In this document: positions 44,200 through 51,993 of the stretch, one piece after another
How the letters are laid out: each line of letters begins with the position of its first letter
Numbering within the stretch: the first letter of the stretch is position 1
Assembly (NCBI RefSeq): GCF_000701505.1
Contig: NZ_JNJB01000005.1
Location: forward strand, 434,001 to 498,000
DNA from: Dyadobacter crusticola DSM 16708
GTDB taxonomy: Bacteria; Bacteroidota; Bacteroidia; Cytophagales; Spirosomataceae
Length of the DNA stretch: 64,000 nucleotides
Reading direction: 5' to 3'
Program-made: the position numbers and the translations under genes
Notes under the pieces: model-generated
What the model saw: the letters and a program-made list of their open reading frames with translations, nothing else
Told to the model about the DNA's origin: nothing
The model's database searches: none

Positions 44200-45372
44200 T
44201 TAGGGTGCTTTACGGTAATTGTGCTTTGTTGCAACTGAAATCTTATTCGCTTTTCTGGCTTTAAGCAGCGAGAGCACCTGGTAGTACATAAAAACGGGAA
44301 TCGACGTAAGTGACCGGAGAATGCGCTTATCGACTGAACTATCAAAAAGAGGCACCAGAAATCCGGCCACAAAAGTGAGCAATGCAGCCAGCCACCACGC
44401 GCTCATCAATGGATCGATCCAGAGATTGATGAACATGAACAGTACTGAAATAATCAGAAAAATGAAGAGCGGAGGCCGCAGCAGCACGAAGCCAAAGAGG
44501 AACTGGTTCCAGTTCAGGTTTTTCACGCCACTGAAAATCAGGTCGAATCCAAACTTGAAGTATTTGAACCAGGTATTAATCCAGCGCGAGCGCTGGTTGA
44601 CAAGCTGCCCGGATTCAGATGTTTTTTCGTCCCACACCACAGCCTCTTCGCGGAATGCAATTCGGTGCTTGCGTGTGATGATTTCTTTTTGGAGTATTTT
44701 GTCAAAACCGGCTCCTACTATATCCAATTTACCCAGCGCCTCTTTGTACAATTCCACTGTAAAAGCCATTCCCGAACCGGAAAGCGTGGCCGATGAACCT
44801 GCTTCGAAGAGTAATTGACCATCATAGAAGTGATAGTAAATGTCGCGGGCAGCGTCCAGACAAGCATAAACAGAATCGAGGTTCTTTGCTTTTCTTACAC
44901 CTTGAACCGCCACAAATCCATCATTGAAACAAACATCCAGCTCATTCAGCAGCTCCGGGTCAACGATATTGTCGCTATCAATGATCACAAGTCGCTCGTG
45001 CGCTCTCCTGAAATGGTTGATCGCGTAGAAATGCGAACGTGTGTTACTGGCCAGCACAGTTGGCGGGTGCAGTACGATTACCCGGTCACTTTCCAGGTTC
45101 AGCCCGGAAGCGTCACATTTATCTGCGACTACATAAACCAGGTAATTGGAATAGTTAAGCCTTGATATAGAAGCAATAACGTCAGGCAGCTGCTGCGTTT
45201 GCTCATAAGTCGCTACGATCAGCGCGTAATCTGCTTCCGGAAGTTTTACAGGTTTCTGATCAACCTTCTCCTTTTTGGTAAACAGATTGAACATCAGCAG
45301 TAATACCGGAAAAATCAGGTAAAAGCCGATTGCCATCTGGCATAACCACCATAAGAACCAGACTATTGTCAT
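44200..45372 (-). CDS. Family 2 glycosyltransferase with membrane helices (processive type)
   Basis: A 390-residue GT2 enzyme. An N-terminal helix (about residues 5-27) is followed by ADYALIVATYEQTQQLPDVI, YVVADKCDAS and the metal site RLVIIDSDNIVDPE. A (Q/R)xxRW-like motif appears as NQRSRWINTWFKYFKFG, typical of synthases that extrude or extend chains. Three C-terminal helices follow. It overlaps the upstream gene by ATGA. Confidence 0.9.
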   Translation of the reverse strand: MTIVWFLWWLCQMAIGFYLIFPVLLLMFNLFTKKEKVDQKPVKLPEADYALIVATYEQTQQLPDVIASISRLNYSNYLVYVVADKCDASGLNLESDRVIVLHPPTVLASNTRSHFYAINHFRRAHERLVIIDSDNIVDPELLNELDVCFNDGFVAVQGVRKAKNLDSVYACLDAARDIYYHFYDGQLLFEAGSSATLSGSGMAFTVELYKEALGKLDIVGAGFDKILQKEIITRKHRIAFREEAVVWDEKTSESGQLVNQRSRWINTWFKYFKFGFDLIFSGVKNLNWNQFLFGFVLLRPPLFIFLIISVLFMFINLWIDPLMSAWWLAALLTFVAGFLVPLFDSSVDKRILRSLTSIPVFMYYQVLSLLKARKANKISVATKHNYRKAP

Positions 45373-47552
45373 TCCGTTACTTGTTTGGAGACTCTTCCAG
45401 ATTGCTTCAAAATATCCTGCGCGCCAGTCAATACCCAGCCTGCCATTTTTCCATTCAGACCTTTGAGATACTCAATTTTTGACCGGTCTTCGTAAGAAAT
45501 GCTGTGCCCGCTTTCAAAAACTGCTACTACTGCATCCGAGAATGTGATCCATTCTTTGGCTTTGTTCATGGATACCAGTGAACCTGCGTCGACCAGAATC
45601 GTATCATACTGGGTTTTCAATGTTGCGAGCGCCTCTTTGATCCGCGCTTCGTCGGCCAGTTCGAGCAGCGACACGTCACCACCTTTGTTGGCCAGGATTG
45701 AAATAGAACCATTTGCAGCAGCTGTAACCGTATCCCCTTTCGTAAGGTAATCTTCCAGGTAGCGCGAGCCGGTGTTCAGCTTTGTAATATCGGCCGCATT
45801 GAAATTACCATCGATAATCAATACCCTTTTGTTGATTTTGGAGAATGCCCAGGCAAGGCTCAAAGTCAGCAAAGTCTTCCCGCTTCCTTCCGAAAGGCTG
45901 GTAACCGAAAGGATCTTTGGGTCCGGATATTCATTGTCCAGCTCGAAACGAATGGACCGGATCAGGTTCCTGAAAAGTTCTATTTTGCCTTCGGTGGTAT
46001 GTTCATTCTGCAATTCACTAATAGGAAAACCGCCGCCAAGCTGATTGACAAAACCCAGCACAGGCCGGTCGGTTGCATTCGCAAGCTGCTGCGGATAGCG
46101 AATTGAGGAGTCGAAAAAGTAAAGGATAAAGAGAATGAACAGGCAGAATGCAAAGCTGATCACGCCGGAAAGGATCACCAGTACGATCTTTTTAGAAGGC
46201 TGGATTACGCCAGGAAGCGCTCTTTCAGCGATTTTGAGCGTGGCAGGAAAGCTGGAAAGCATTCTGGCGTCGTTGTACTTCTGGAGTGCTTCCATGTACT
46301 CGCGGCCGGCAATGTCAATGGCAGTTTCAAACTCCTGTACCCGCGCTTCATTCGGTACCAGCCCGTCAAACTTGTTGTTCAAAGCTTTCAGCTCTGCTTC
46401 GATCGTCTCCAGACTGTTAGCGGCAAGGTCGCGCTCCACTTCCATTGTCAACTTTTGAGAGACCAGATTTTCTTTGATAGAGAGCGGACTGTAAACGTAC
46501 CTGTCGGTAGATTCATCAATTTGCGCAGACAATTTCGTCTGGATCGAGTCCAGAGTTGCCTTGTACTTGGGATCAAAATTGCTCTTTACATAAGCTTCAT
46601 TCACAGTTCTAAGCCGCTGTTTTGTAGCAACAATGCTCTGGTTGATGCCGGAAACGGCACTTTCGAAGTATTTACGGTCGTTCGCGCTGAATTTATTGTC
46701 GATATTCCTGATCGCCACACCGTATGCAATAACATCTTTCTTGGCTACTTCTCTTCTCAACTCGAACTCGGCCATTTGTCCGTACAAACTTTTAGCCTGT
46801 TCGTCCAGGTTTAGTACCCGGTTTCGGATCTTGTAATCGCGTAATCCATTCATTTGGACACGCAGCGCCATTCTTTTCTGTTCAAGAAAATCAGCAAGAA
46901 AGCTGATCGTACGGTTGTAAGTGTCTGTCAAACGTGTCGAATACATTTTGATAAACTCACTACCGAGCGTATTAATCACAAACGACGCCATCAAGGAGTT
47001 ATCCGCCTCGTATTCGATATTGATAAAATCACTGTTGGAAAGCCGGAAAATAGTAAGCTTCTTTTGTAAAGACTCGGCGTCGTAGCCCATATCTTTTAAA
47101 ATCACCTGCAACTTCTTCTCCTGCGGAACCGCGGGTGAGAGCTCCTGCTGCGTCTTGTACTTCTGTGTCAGCAGGTTTACAGCCTGGCTTCGTGCATTCT
47201 GGTCCATTGCCTGCAACTCTTTTGAAGCCGAGCGGAAATCATCTTTTTCCGCCGCTTTCAGATCGTGGAGCAACAGCTGATACGAAACCTGATCGAGCAC
47301 TTTCTTCTGCGACATCATCTGAATGATGTTGTCAAACTTTCTGGCAATCTCGAAATCCTGCTCAGTGCCATTGTTCATCAACCCCTGCTCGGTCTTGTCA
47401 ACCAGCCCCGTTGCAATGCTTCCGTGCGATTTGAACTGGTCAGGCAGTGATTTTACCAGGAAATACGCTGCTACTACCGTGATCAGCGGCACAAAGATCA
47501 GTACGAACTTATTTCTATATAATATTCTCAGAAATTGCGAGAGCTCTGTCAT
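45369..47552 (-). CDS. Polysaccharide co-polymerase with C-terminal BY-kinase-like ATPase domain
   Basis: A 727-residue Wzc/GumC-type protein that controls chain length and export. A Wzz domain with membrane helix 1 (about residues 13-32) is followed by a long periplasmic coiled coil (about 200-440), membrane helix 2 (about 455-480), and a P-loop domain with SLSEGSGKTLLTLSLAWAFS (Walker A near residue 556), an A'-like VLIIDGNFNAADI and a B-like ILVDAGSLV. The A' motif departs from the usual IDADLR form and the C-terminus has no tyrosine cluster, so tyrosine-kinase activity is doubtful. Overlaps its neighbours on both sides by ATGA. Confidence 0.88.
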   Translation of the reverse strand: MTELSQFLRILYRNKFVLIFVPLITVVAAYFLVKSLPDQFKSHGSIATGLVDKTEQGLMNNGTEQDFEIARKFDNIIQMMSQKKVLDQVSYQLLLHDLKAAEKDDFRSASKELQAMDQNARSQAVNLLTQKYKTQQELSPAVPQEKKLQVILKDMGYDAESLQKKLTIFRLSNSDFINIEYEADNSLMASFVINTLGSEFIKMYSTRLTDTYNRTISFLADFLEQKRMALRVQMNGLRDYKIRNRVLNLDEQAKSLYGQMAEFELRREVAKKDVIAYGVAIRNIDNKFSANDRKYFESAVSGINQSIVATKQRLRTVNEAYVKSNFDPKYKATLDSIQTKLSAQIDESTDRYVYSPLSIKENLVSQKLTMEVERDLAANSLETIEAELKALNNKFDGLVPNEARVQEFETAIDIAGREYMEALQKYNDARMLSSFPATLKIAERALPGVIQPSKKIVLVILSGVISFAFCLFILFILYFFDSSIRYPQQLANATDRPVLGFVNQLGGGFPISELQNEHTTEGKIELFRNLIRSIRFELDNEYPDPKILSVTSLSEGSGKTLLTLSLAWAFSKINKRVLIIDGNFNAADITKLNTGSRYLEDYLTKGDTVTAAANGSISILANKGGDVSLLELADEARIKEALATLKTQYDTILVDAGSLVSMNKAKEWITFSDAVVAVFESGHSISYEDRSKIEYLKGLNGKMAGWVLTGAQDILKQSGRVSKQVTE

Positions 47553-48217
47553 TTGATGTCTTCCAATTTTTGTCCTAATAATTCTTCCAAAGCGCTTTTA
47601 GAGATAAGCACATCTGCCTCTGCCGATACCTTGGCCTGCTGCCGGTCCGATATCACCACCAAAGCTTTACTGTACTCTTCCAGCGTAGTCTCGCCTTTTT
47701 CGTACTTGTATTTCAGCTCTTCTGCAAGCGCTTCCACGTCATGCAATGCATCAGACTTGATCCGCAGCAGCACTTTGTACTGCGCATAAGCAAAGTAGCG
47801 CTGCTTCACATCGGCTTCCAGGTTCAGCAGGTAAGTGTCCCGGTCGTGCTCTACAGCCTTTAATTCACTCTTTGCCTGCCTGATCAAAGACGGCTTTTGC
47901 AAAAGCGAGCCGATGTTCACGAAAAAGCCAAACTGGTATCCGTTCAGGAAATTGGGATTGATGGTGGAGGCCAGCCGATCCGGACTGTACAGGTAAGAGA
48001 AGGAAAGGATCTCAAAATAGGAAAGCTTCATTTTTTTGGCATTGTAAGTGCCGGCGTCAACCCTCGACTGATACAACTTCAACTTAGGGTAGTTTTTCTT
48101 GGCGATCTCCACCAGCTTTTCGAGATAAGAAAAGGAAATTTCGTCCGACAATGCATTTTGTGCCTTCGCGGGAGCCAGTGAGATCAGGAAAATTATCAGG
48201 TAGCAGAAATATTTCAT
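47549..48217 (-). CDS. Half-length TolC-like outer-membrane efflux family protein
   Basis: A 222-residue exported protein with a signal peptide (MKYFCYLIIFLISLAPAKAQ). The body resembles a single repeat of the outer-membrane efflux (OEP/TolC) fold: a long helix with ARKNYPKLK-type AKKNYPKLKLYQSRVDAG, a membrane-strand-like segment (FLNGYQFGFFVNIGSLL), then two long helices ending ISKSALEELLGQKLEDI. Ordinary TolC proteins have two such repeats in more than 400 residues. It is not a frameshift fragment: it has its own start and overlaps the co-polymerase gene by ATGA. No Wza-type export protein is seen in the window, so this protein may serve at the outer-membrane side of export (inference). 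Confidence 0.75.
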   Translation of the reverse strand: MKYFCYLIIFLISLAPAKAQNALSDEISFSYLEKLVEIAKKNYPKLKLYQSRVDAGTYNAKKMKLSYFEILSFSYLYSPDRLASTINPNFLNGYQFGFFVNIGSLLQKPSLIRQAKSELKAVEHDRDTYLLNLEADVKQRYFAYAQYKVLLRIKSDALHDVEALAEELKYKYEKGETTLEEYSKALVVISDRQQAKVSAEADVLISKSALEELLGQKLEDIK

Positions 48218-48265
48218 TTAGAGAATTTAAGTGAGTAGTAGTTCTGAGGGGGGTATGGGGGGTAT

Positions 48266-49480
48266 CTAAACGTTTTCTGATTGTAATAGTGCAGGGAAGG
48301 TTTTTAGAATGATCTGCATATCCATTTTGAATGAAAATTCCTTCGCATAGGTAATGTCAAGTTGTGTTCTTTCTTCTTCTGACATATCTGCTTTTCCTTT
48401 TCCTCTCTTGGTAACCTGCCAGAGGCCAGTCAATCCGGCCGGTCCCGCAAAACGGAAGATTTTATCGTCAGTAGTCATTTTTTCAGCTTCATAAAGCGGC
48501 AGCGGCCGGTTGCCCACCAGCGACATATCGCCTTTCAAAATGTTGATCAGCTGCGGAAGCTCATCGAGACTGGAATTGCGCAGGAACTGGCCGAACCGCG
48601 TGATCCTCGGATCATTCTGGAACTTCATAAAAGCCGCTTTCTGCTCCTTCTGAAAGTGGTACAGCTTTTCGCAAATCTCCTTACCATCGTGAAACAGCAA
48701 ACTTTTGCATTGATTTCCTGCCTGACACTCCGCACAAAGCCCATTGCTCTCTATTTGCTGTACAGGCTCGGTCGTTTTGTTGTACATACTCAATGCAGCC
48801 ATTTTGCGGATCTGCTGGTCGGCATCAGTACGCATCGTGCGGAACTTGTAGAGATCGAAGATCTTGTATCCGCTGCCTACCCTTTTTGATTTATAAAAAA
48901 CAGGACCTTTTGAGTCCAGTCGGATCAGGATAGCAACAATAATGAAAACCGGCAGAAGCAAAAGAACCGCTGTACCTGTGGTGATTACATCAATTGCCCG
49001 CTTCCATAATGGCGTATGCGCGCTTTGGCTGCCAATCTTTTGGAGCGCTTTGTTGGCAACATACCACTGTCTCTTCTTGAAATACTTGATCCGGGTAATG
49101 AGGTCACCGTCGTCGAAGCGGACGGAGAAAACATCGTCAGCGTGCTTTTTCCGTGCAGTTTCAATCGAATCGCGCGTGAGCTGGTCTACCATTAATACAA
49201 ATGGGATATTCCCGAATTTCGCTGTGCCGCGGATGTAATCGAGCAGCTCAACGCCGCCACTGTTCACATGCGCCACGATTACGTCGGCCGGAAAATTTTC
49301 CTGCAGTGCAGCTAGCAAACTTTCCCGGTCGCTGAAATACTCTACCTGAAGGGCATCTGCAAAACGTTCAGAGAAATGAATGTAATGATCAAAATCGGCA
49401 TTCAGGTACATAACCCTGAACTGAGCCGCGAAAGACCTGGTCTCGGCATTCGGGCTCGGGATTTCACTGGCAGTTTCCAT
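48266..49480 (-). CDS. Sugar transferase with N-terminal pseudo-receiver domain and cysteine-rich insert
   Basis: A 404-residue initiating phosphoglycosyl transferase that loads the first sugar phosphate onto undecaprenyl phosphate. The C-terminal bacterial sugar transferase domain has the membrane helix (about residues 167-188), [20 protein letters not shown], and [20 protein letters not shown] with the catalytic Asp-Glu pair. Between them is an insert with Cys249, Cys252, Cys258 and Cys270 ([10 protein letters not shown]...C), possibly a metal site. Residues about 20-135 look like a CheY-type fold, but the phospho-acceptor position appears to be His71, so it would be a pseudo-receiver. The gene lies 14 bases after a true receiver gene. 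Confidence 0.87.
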   Translation of the reverse strand: METASEIPSPNAETRSFAAQFRVMYLNADFDHYIHFSERFADALQVEYFSDRESLLAALQENFPADVIVAHVNSGGVELLDYIRGTAKFGNIPFVLMVDQLTRDSIETARKKHADDVFSVRFDDGDLITRIKYFKKRQWYVANKALQKIGSQSAHTPLWKRAIDVITTGTAVLLLLPVFIIVAILIRLDSKGPVFYKSKRVGSGYKIFDLYKFRTMRTDADQQIRKMAALSMYNKTTEPVQQIESNGLCAECQAGNQCKSLLFHDGKEICEKLYHFQKEQKAAFMKFQNDPRITRFGQFLRNSSLDELPQLINILKGDMSLVGNRPLPLYEAEKMTTDDKIFRFAGPAGLTGLWQVTKRGKGKADMSEEERTQLDITYAKEFSFKMDMQIILKTFPALLQSENV

Positions 49481-49494
49481 CTTATCTAAACTGA

Positions 49495-49884
49495 TTAGGA
49501 GTATCTTTTGGCGCGGCGCAGGATCGCATTGATCTTGGCGTGTACCTCCATTGGATTGAAGGGTTTCACCATAAAATCATCGGCTCCAAGATTAAGGCAT
49601 TGGATACGCTCGCTGCTTTCGTCGGAGCCTGAAAGGATGATAATGGGTATTTCCGAGTACAGGTTGCTCGCTTTGGTCACTTTCAAAAATTCCTTACCGC
49701 TCAGGTTCGGCATGTTCAGGTCCGCAATGATCAAATCGGCGTGATTCCCTTCTTCCAGCCAGAGCATACCCTCCGAGCCGTCACTTTTGATAATCACGTT
49801 GAAGTCCTTTTTTAAAAAGTGCTCCAATATCTTGGTGATACTCGGCTCGTCGTCGATAATCAACAGACTTCTTTTAATGTCCAT
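49495..49884 (-). CDS. Single-domain response regulator heading the polysaccharide operon
   Basis: A 129-residue CheY-like receiver with no output domain. It has LLIIDDEPSIT (acidic pair), the phospho-acceptor Asp in LIIADLNMPNLSG, the switch Thr/Ser in IIILSGSDES, and Lys in FMVKPFNP. It is the first gene of the operon that continues with the sugar transferase (14-base gap). It could regulate the transferase or the co-polymerase by direct contact. The hybrid kinase and free Hpt proteins in this window are possible phosphate sources. Confidence 0.93.
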   Translation of the reverse strand: MDIKRSLLIIDDEPSITKILEHFLKKDFNVIIKSDGSEGMLWLEEGNHADLIIADLNMPNLSGKEFLKVTKASNLYSEIPIIILSGSDESSERIQCLNLGADDFMVKPFNPMEVHAKINAILRRAKRYS

Positions 49885-50295
49885 GGGTTATGTAAATATT
49901 AATCAAATACTGATATAGGTCTTAAATGTGCTCGTTATACCGCAGAATTCATCGTAGTGTGCATTCAAACTAGTTGACTTTTCTGACAGACTTGCCGACA
50001 AAATAGTTTTGTAGATTTAGTCATAATACTTATCATAACAAAACAGGAAATTGAAAAGGTAAGTCCGATTGTGTCACCATTGTTTTGCTCGTCCTGAGTG
50101 TCCTTCTTCATTGTTAAGGCTAATTCCAAGTCGTTCAGGACAATAGCAAGCTATTATGGTTAAGAGAGATGATTTGTAGAGAGTAGGTAGTAAAATTATG
50201 CACTGGGAATTACATCACAAAAAATCCTCAGCAAAATTTGAAAATATTTTGCAAATTAATTCTACGTGAATTGTAACCGGTTGATAACGTTCTGG
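49885..50295. other. 411-base AT-rich non-coding region between the polysaccharide operon and the anti-sigma gene
   Basis: No gene is seen. It must hold the promoter of the operon starting at 49884. Palindromes present: GCAAAAT-8-ATTTTGC at 50231-50252, AATTC-TACGT-GAATT at 50258-50272, AATAGC-AA-GCTATT at 50142-50155, and GTCCTGA (50091) with TCAGGAC (50135). The first might end the sigma/anti-sigma transcript, since a T-rich stretch follows it on the minus strand. None is assigned with confidence. Confidence 0.5.
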
Positions 50296-51279
50296 TTATT
50301 TAGCGGAGTGAAAGTAGATCGCAACCTGAGCAGGCGCATCAAGCGAAATCCCGTTTTGCTTCGCCGGTGTCCAGGGCGGACCGTTGCGAACAATGTCGAT
50401 CGCAGATTGTTGAAGAGATAGTTTACCCGTGGCTTTGATGTCAGTTAGCGTCCCGTCGGATTTCACCATGAAACTTACAATAACCGTCTCATTACCCTCG
50501 TGGTGCGGCGTATTTTGCCGGATATAGGAAAGATAGTCCTGCCAGCCAGCTTGCGGCTGCGGCTTTCCGTCTGACTGCGCGTCAAACTGCTCGTTCAGAA
50601 CACCATCTGAAACCAGGCGGGAAGAAGAACGGCTGACTTTGGCAGGAGCCGATTTTTTAAACAACTGAATGGATGACGGCGGAGCCACGAATGCAGAAGG
50701 GACAGGCTCCGCAACAGCAACGCGCGCGCCAACCGGCAGAGAATCAGCCAGTATATCCTGCATAACCGGAGGAGCAGCCGCAATATTTAGCTCAGGCTCC
50801 GCAGCAGCATTTACAGGAAGTGGCCGCGCTGATTTCTGCTTTTTCGGCAACAGAGGAGCTGGCGCTACTGGCGCTGATTTCTGCTCCGGCGCAGTTTCCT
50901 TCGCTTTCACAATGGGCTGTTCAATGAGCGTGGGAGTCTGGCCGACTTCTTCGACAGTCCTCGTTTGTGAAAAAACAATCCAGAAAACTCCGGCCGTGAT
51001 CAAAATTGCCGCAGCGGATGCGTAACTCCACAAGTAAGCTTCACGCGATTTATTGCGGGCTAGTCTTTCTGCCAGCTTGTCTGCAAGCGCGTTGCTGATC
51101 ATTTCGGCTTCGGCAGCAGTCGGGCTTAATAGTAGGAAACCCTCGTAAGCTTCTGCGAATGCAGGATTGCTCAGGAGTCTTTTTTCAAATGCATGCTGCT
51201 CCTCGAAAGACATGGTGCCGCTTTGGTAGCGCTCAAAATCTTTCAGGTTAATGGGGGAACGTTGGTCAAACTCAGCCAT
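50296..51279 (-). CDS. Anti-sigma factor / TonB C-terminal-like fusion protein
   Basis: A 327-residue single-pass membrane protein. The N-terminal cytosolic part (about residues 1-82, including INLKDFERYQSGTMSFEEQH) resembles anti-sigma factors of the zinc-finger-less type. One membrane helix (about 84-103) precedes a Pro/Ala-rich periplasmic linker, and the C-terminal about 80 residues look like a TonB/energy-transducer domain (TVIVSFMVKSDGTLTDIKAT, GPPWTPAKQNG). It overlaps the sigma-factor gene by 8 bases, so translation is coupled. It would hold the sigma factor until a periplasmic signal arrives. Confidence 0.82.
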   Translation of the reverse strand: MAEFDQRSPINLKDFERYQSGTMSFEEQHAFEKRLLSNPAFAEAYEGFLLLSPTAAEAEMISNALADKLAERLARNKSREAYLWSYASAAAILITAGVFWIVFSQTRTVEEVGQTPTLIEQPIVKAKETAPEQKSAPVAPAPLLPKKQKSARPLPVNAAAEPELNIAAAPPVMQDILADSLPVGARVAVAEPVPSAFVAPPSSIQLFKKSAPAKVSRSSSRLVSDGVLNEQFDAQSDGKPQPQAGWQDYLSYIRQNTPHHEGNETVIVSFMVKSDGTLTDIKATGKLSLQQSAIDIVRNGPPWTPAKQNGISLDAPAQVAIYFHSAK

Positions 51280-51856
51280 TTCTTTCCATACAAATTTTCA
51301 GGTTCCGCTTCCCGTTCTGGATATAGCTTTTCACCTTTTCTAAACCAAACCCCGTTTCCGAGGCAATTTCCCGGTAACACTTACTCTCAATGTAAAACAG
51401 GGTCACCGCCAGCTTTTGCTCGGACGACAAGATGGAGAGACATTTGTCGAGTGACTGCATCTGTTTTTGCGAAAAAATCTCTGCCTCTCCGGTGTCAACT
51501 ATCGCCAGCAGCTCCACAGCCTCTTCCACACTCCCGTCCATTGAAACAAACACCTGTGCAGACCTCAGCTGCATTAAGCAGAAATTCCGGGCTACTGAAT
51601 GCAGCCAGCTGCTGAAATGCTGCACTTCATGTACCCGCAGGTCTTTCACAAGCTTCTCGAAAATCTGCATGACTGCATCTTTCGCGCGGCTCTCATCTTT
51701 GAGGTATTTATAACAAATCCCAAAAACAGTTTCCATATAAGGTTCATACAACGCGCCCAGAAACCCCAGCTCACCAGACTGGCGATAGGCTTCCAGCAGT
51801 TCCGCCTCATTGCGCGGAGCTTTATACTTTTGGGTAAATACCTTTAAAAACCTCAC
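51272..51856 (-). CDS. ECF-type RNA polymerase sigma factor
   Basis: A 194-residue sigma-70-family factor. Region 2 includes LYEPYMETVFGICYKYLKDE and SWLHSVARNFCLMQLR; region 4 includes LSSEQKLAVTLFYIESKCYREIA with a helix-turn-helix through GFGLEKVKSYIQNGKRNL. I chose the GTG at 51856 because VRFLKVFTQK matches the usual start of Bacteroidota relatives; an in-frame ATG at 51886 would add ten residues. It is coupled to the anti-sigma/TonB gene and stands divergent from the VWA gene. The promoter has to lie in or beyond the long inverted repeat at 51894-51968. Confidence 0.9.
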   Translation of the reverse strand: MRFLKVFTQKYKAPRNEAELLEAYRQSGELGFLGALYEPYMETVFGICYKYLKDESRAKDAVMQIFEKLVKDLRVHEVQHFSSWLHSVARNFCLMQLRSAQVFVSMDGSVEEAVELLAIVDTGEAEIFSQKQMQSLDKCLSILSSEQKLAVTLFYIESKCYREIASETGFGLEKVKSYIQNGKRNLKICMERNG

Positions 51857-51893
51857 ATGTGTATGCTTGAAGAAAAACCCATTCAACTAACAG

Positions 51894-51968
51894 CTGGATG
51901 CGCGACGGAAAGCTTTTCCATAAAATTGTTCAGAAATTTTATGGAAAAGCTTTCCGTCGCGCATCCAG
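51894..51968. repeat. Perfect 34-bp inverted repeat with 7-base loop
   Basis: The arms at 51894-51927 and 51935-51968 are exact reverse complements over all 34 bases (starting CTGGATGCGCGACGG and ending CCGTCGCGCATCCAG), with GTTCAGA between them. It occupies most of the gap between the divergent sigma-factor and VWA genes. There is no T-run on either side and both neighbours point away, so it is not a terminator. It could form a cruciform in DNA or a very stable hairpin in a leader transcript. Confidence 0.97.
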
Positions 51969-51993
51969 TCAATAAACTTAAACTTTATTCACC

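Noticed and set aside
47549..48217. TolC-like gene as a truncated pseudogene
   Set aside because: It has a complete signal peptide, a proper stop and a 4-base translational overlap with the next gene, and no further TolC sequence in other frames around it.
51894..51968. Inverted repeat as a terminator or as insertion-sequence ends
   Set aside because: Both flanking genes point away from it and no T-run follows, so it is not a terminator. There is no transposase and no target-site duplication directly next to the arms, so a mobile element is not supported.
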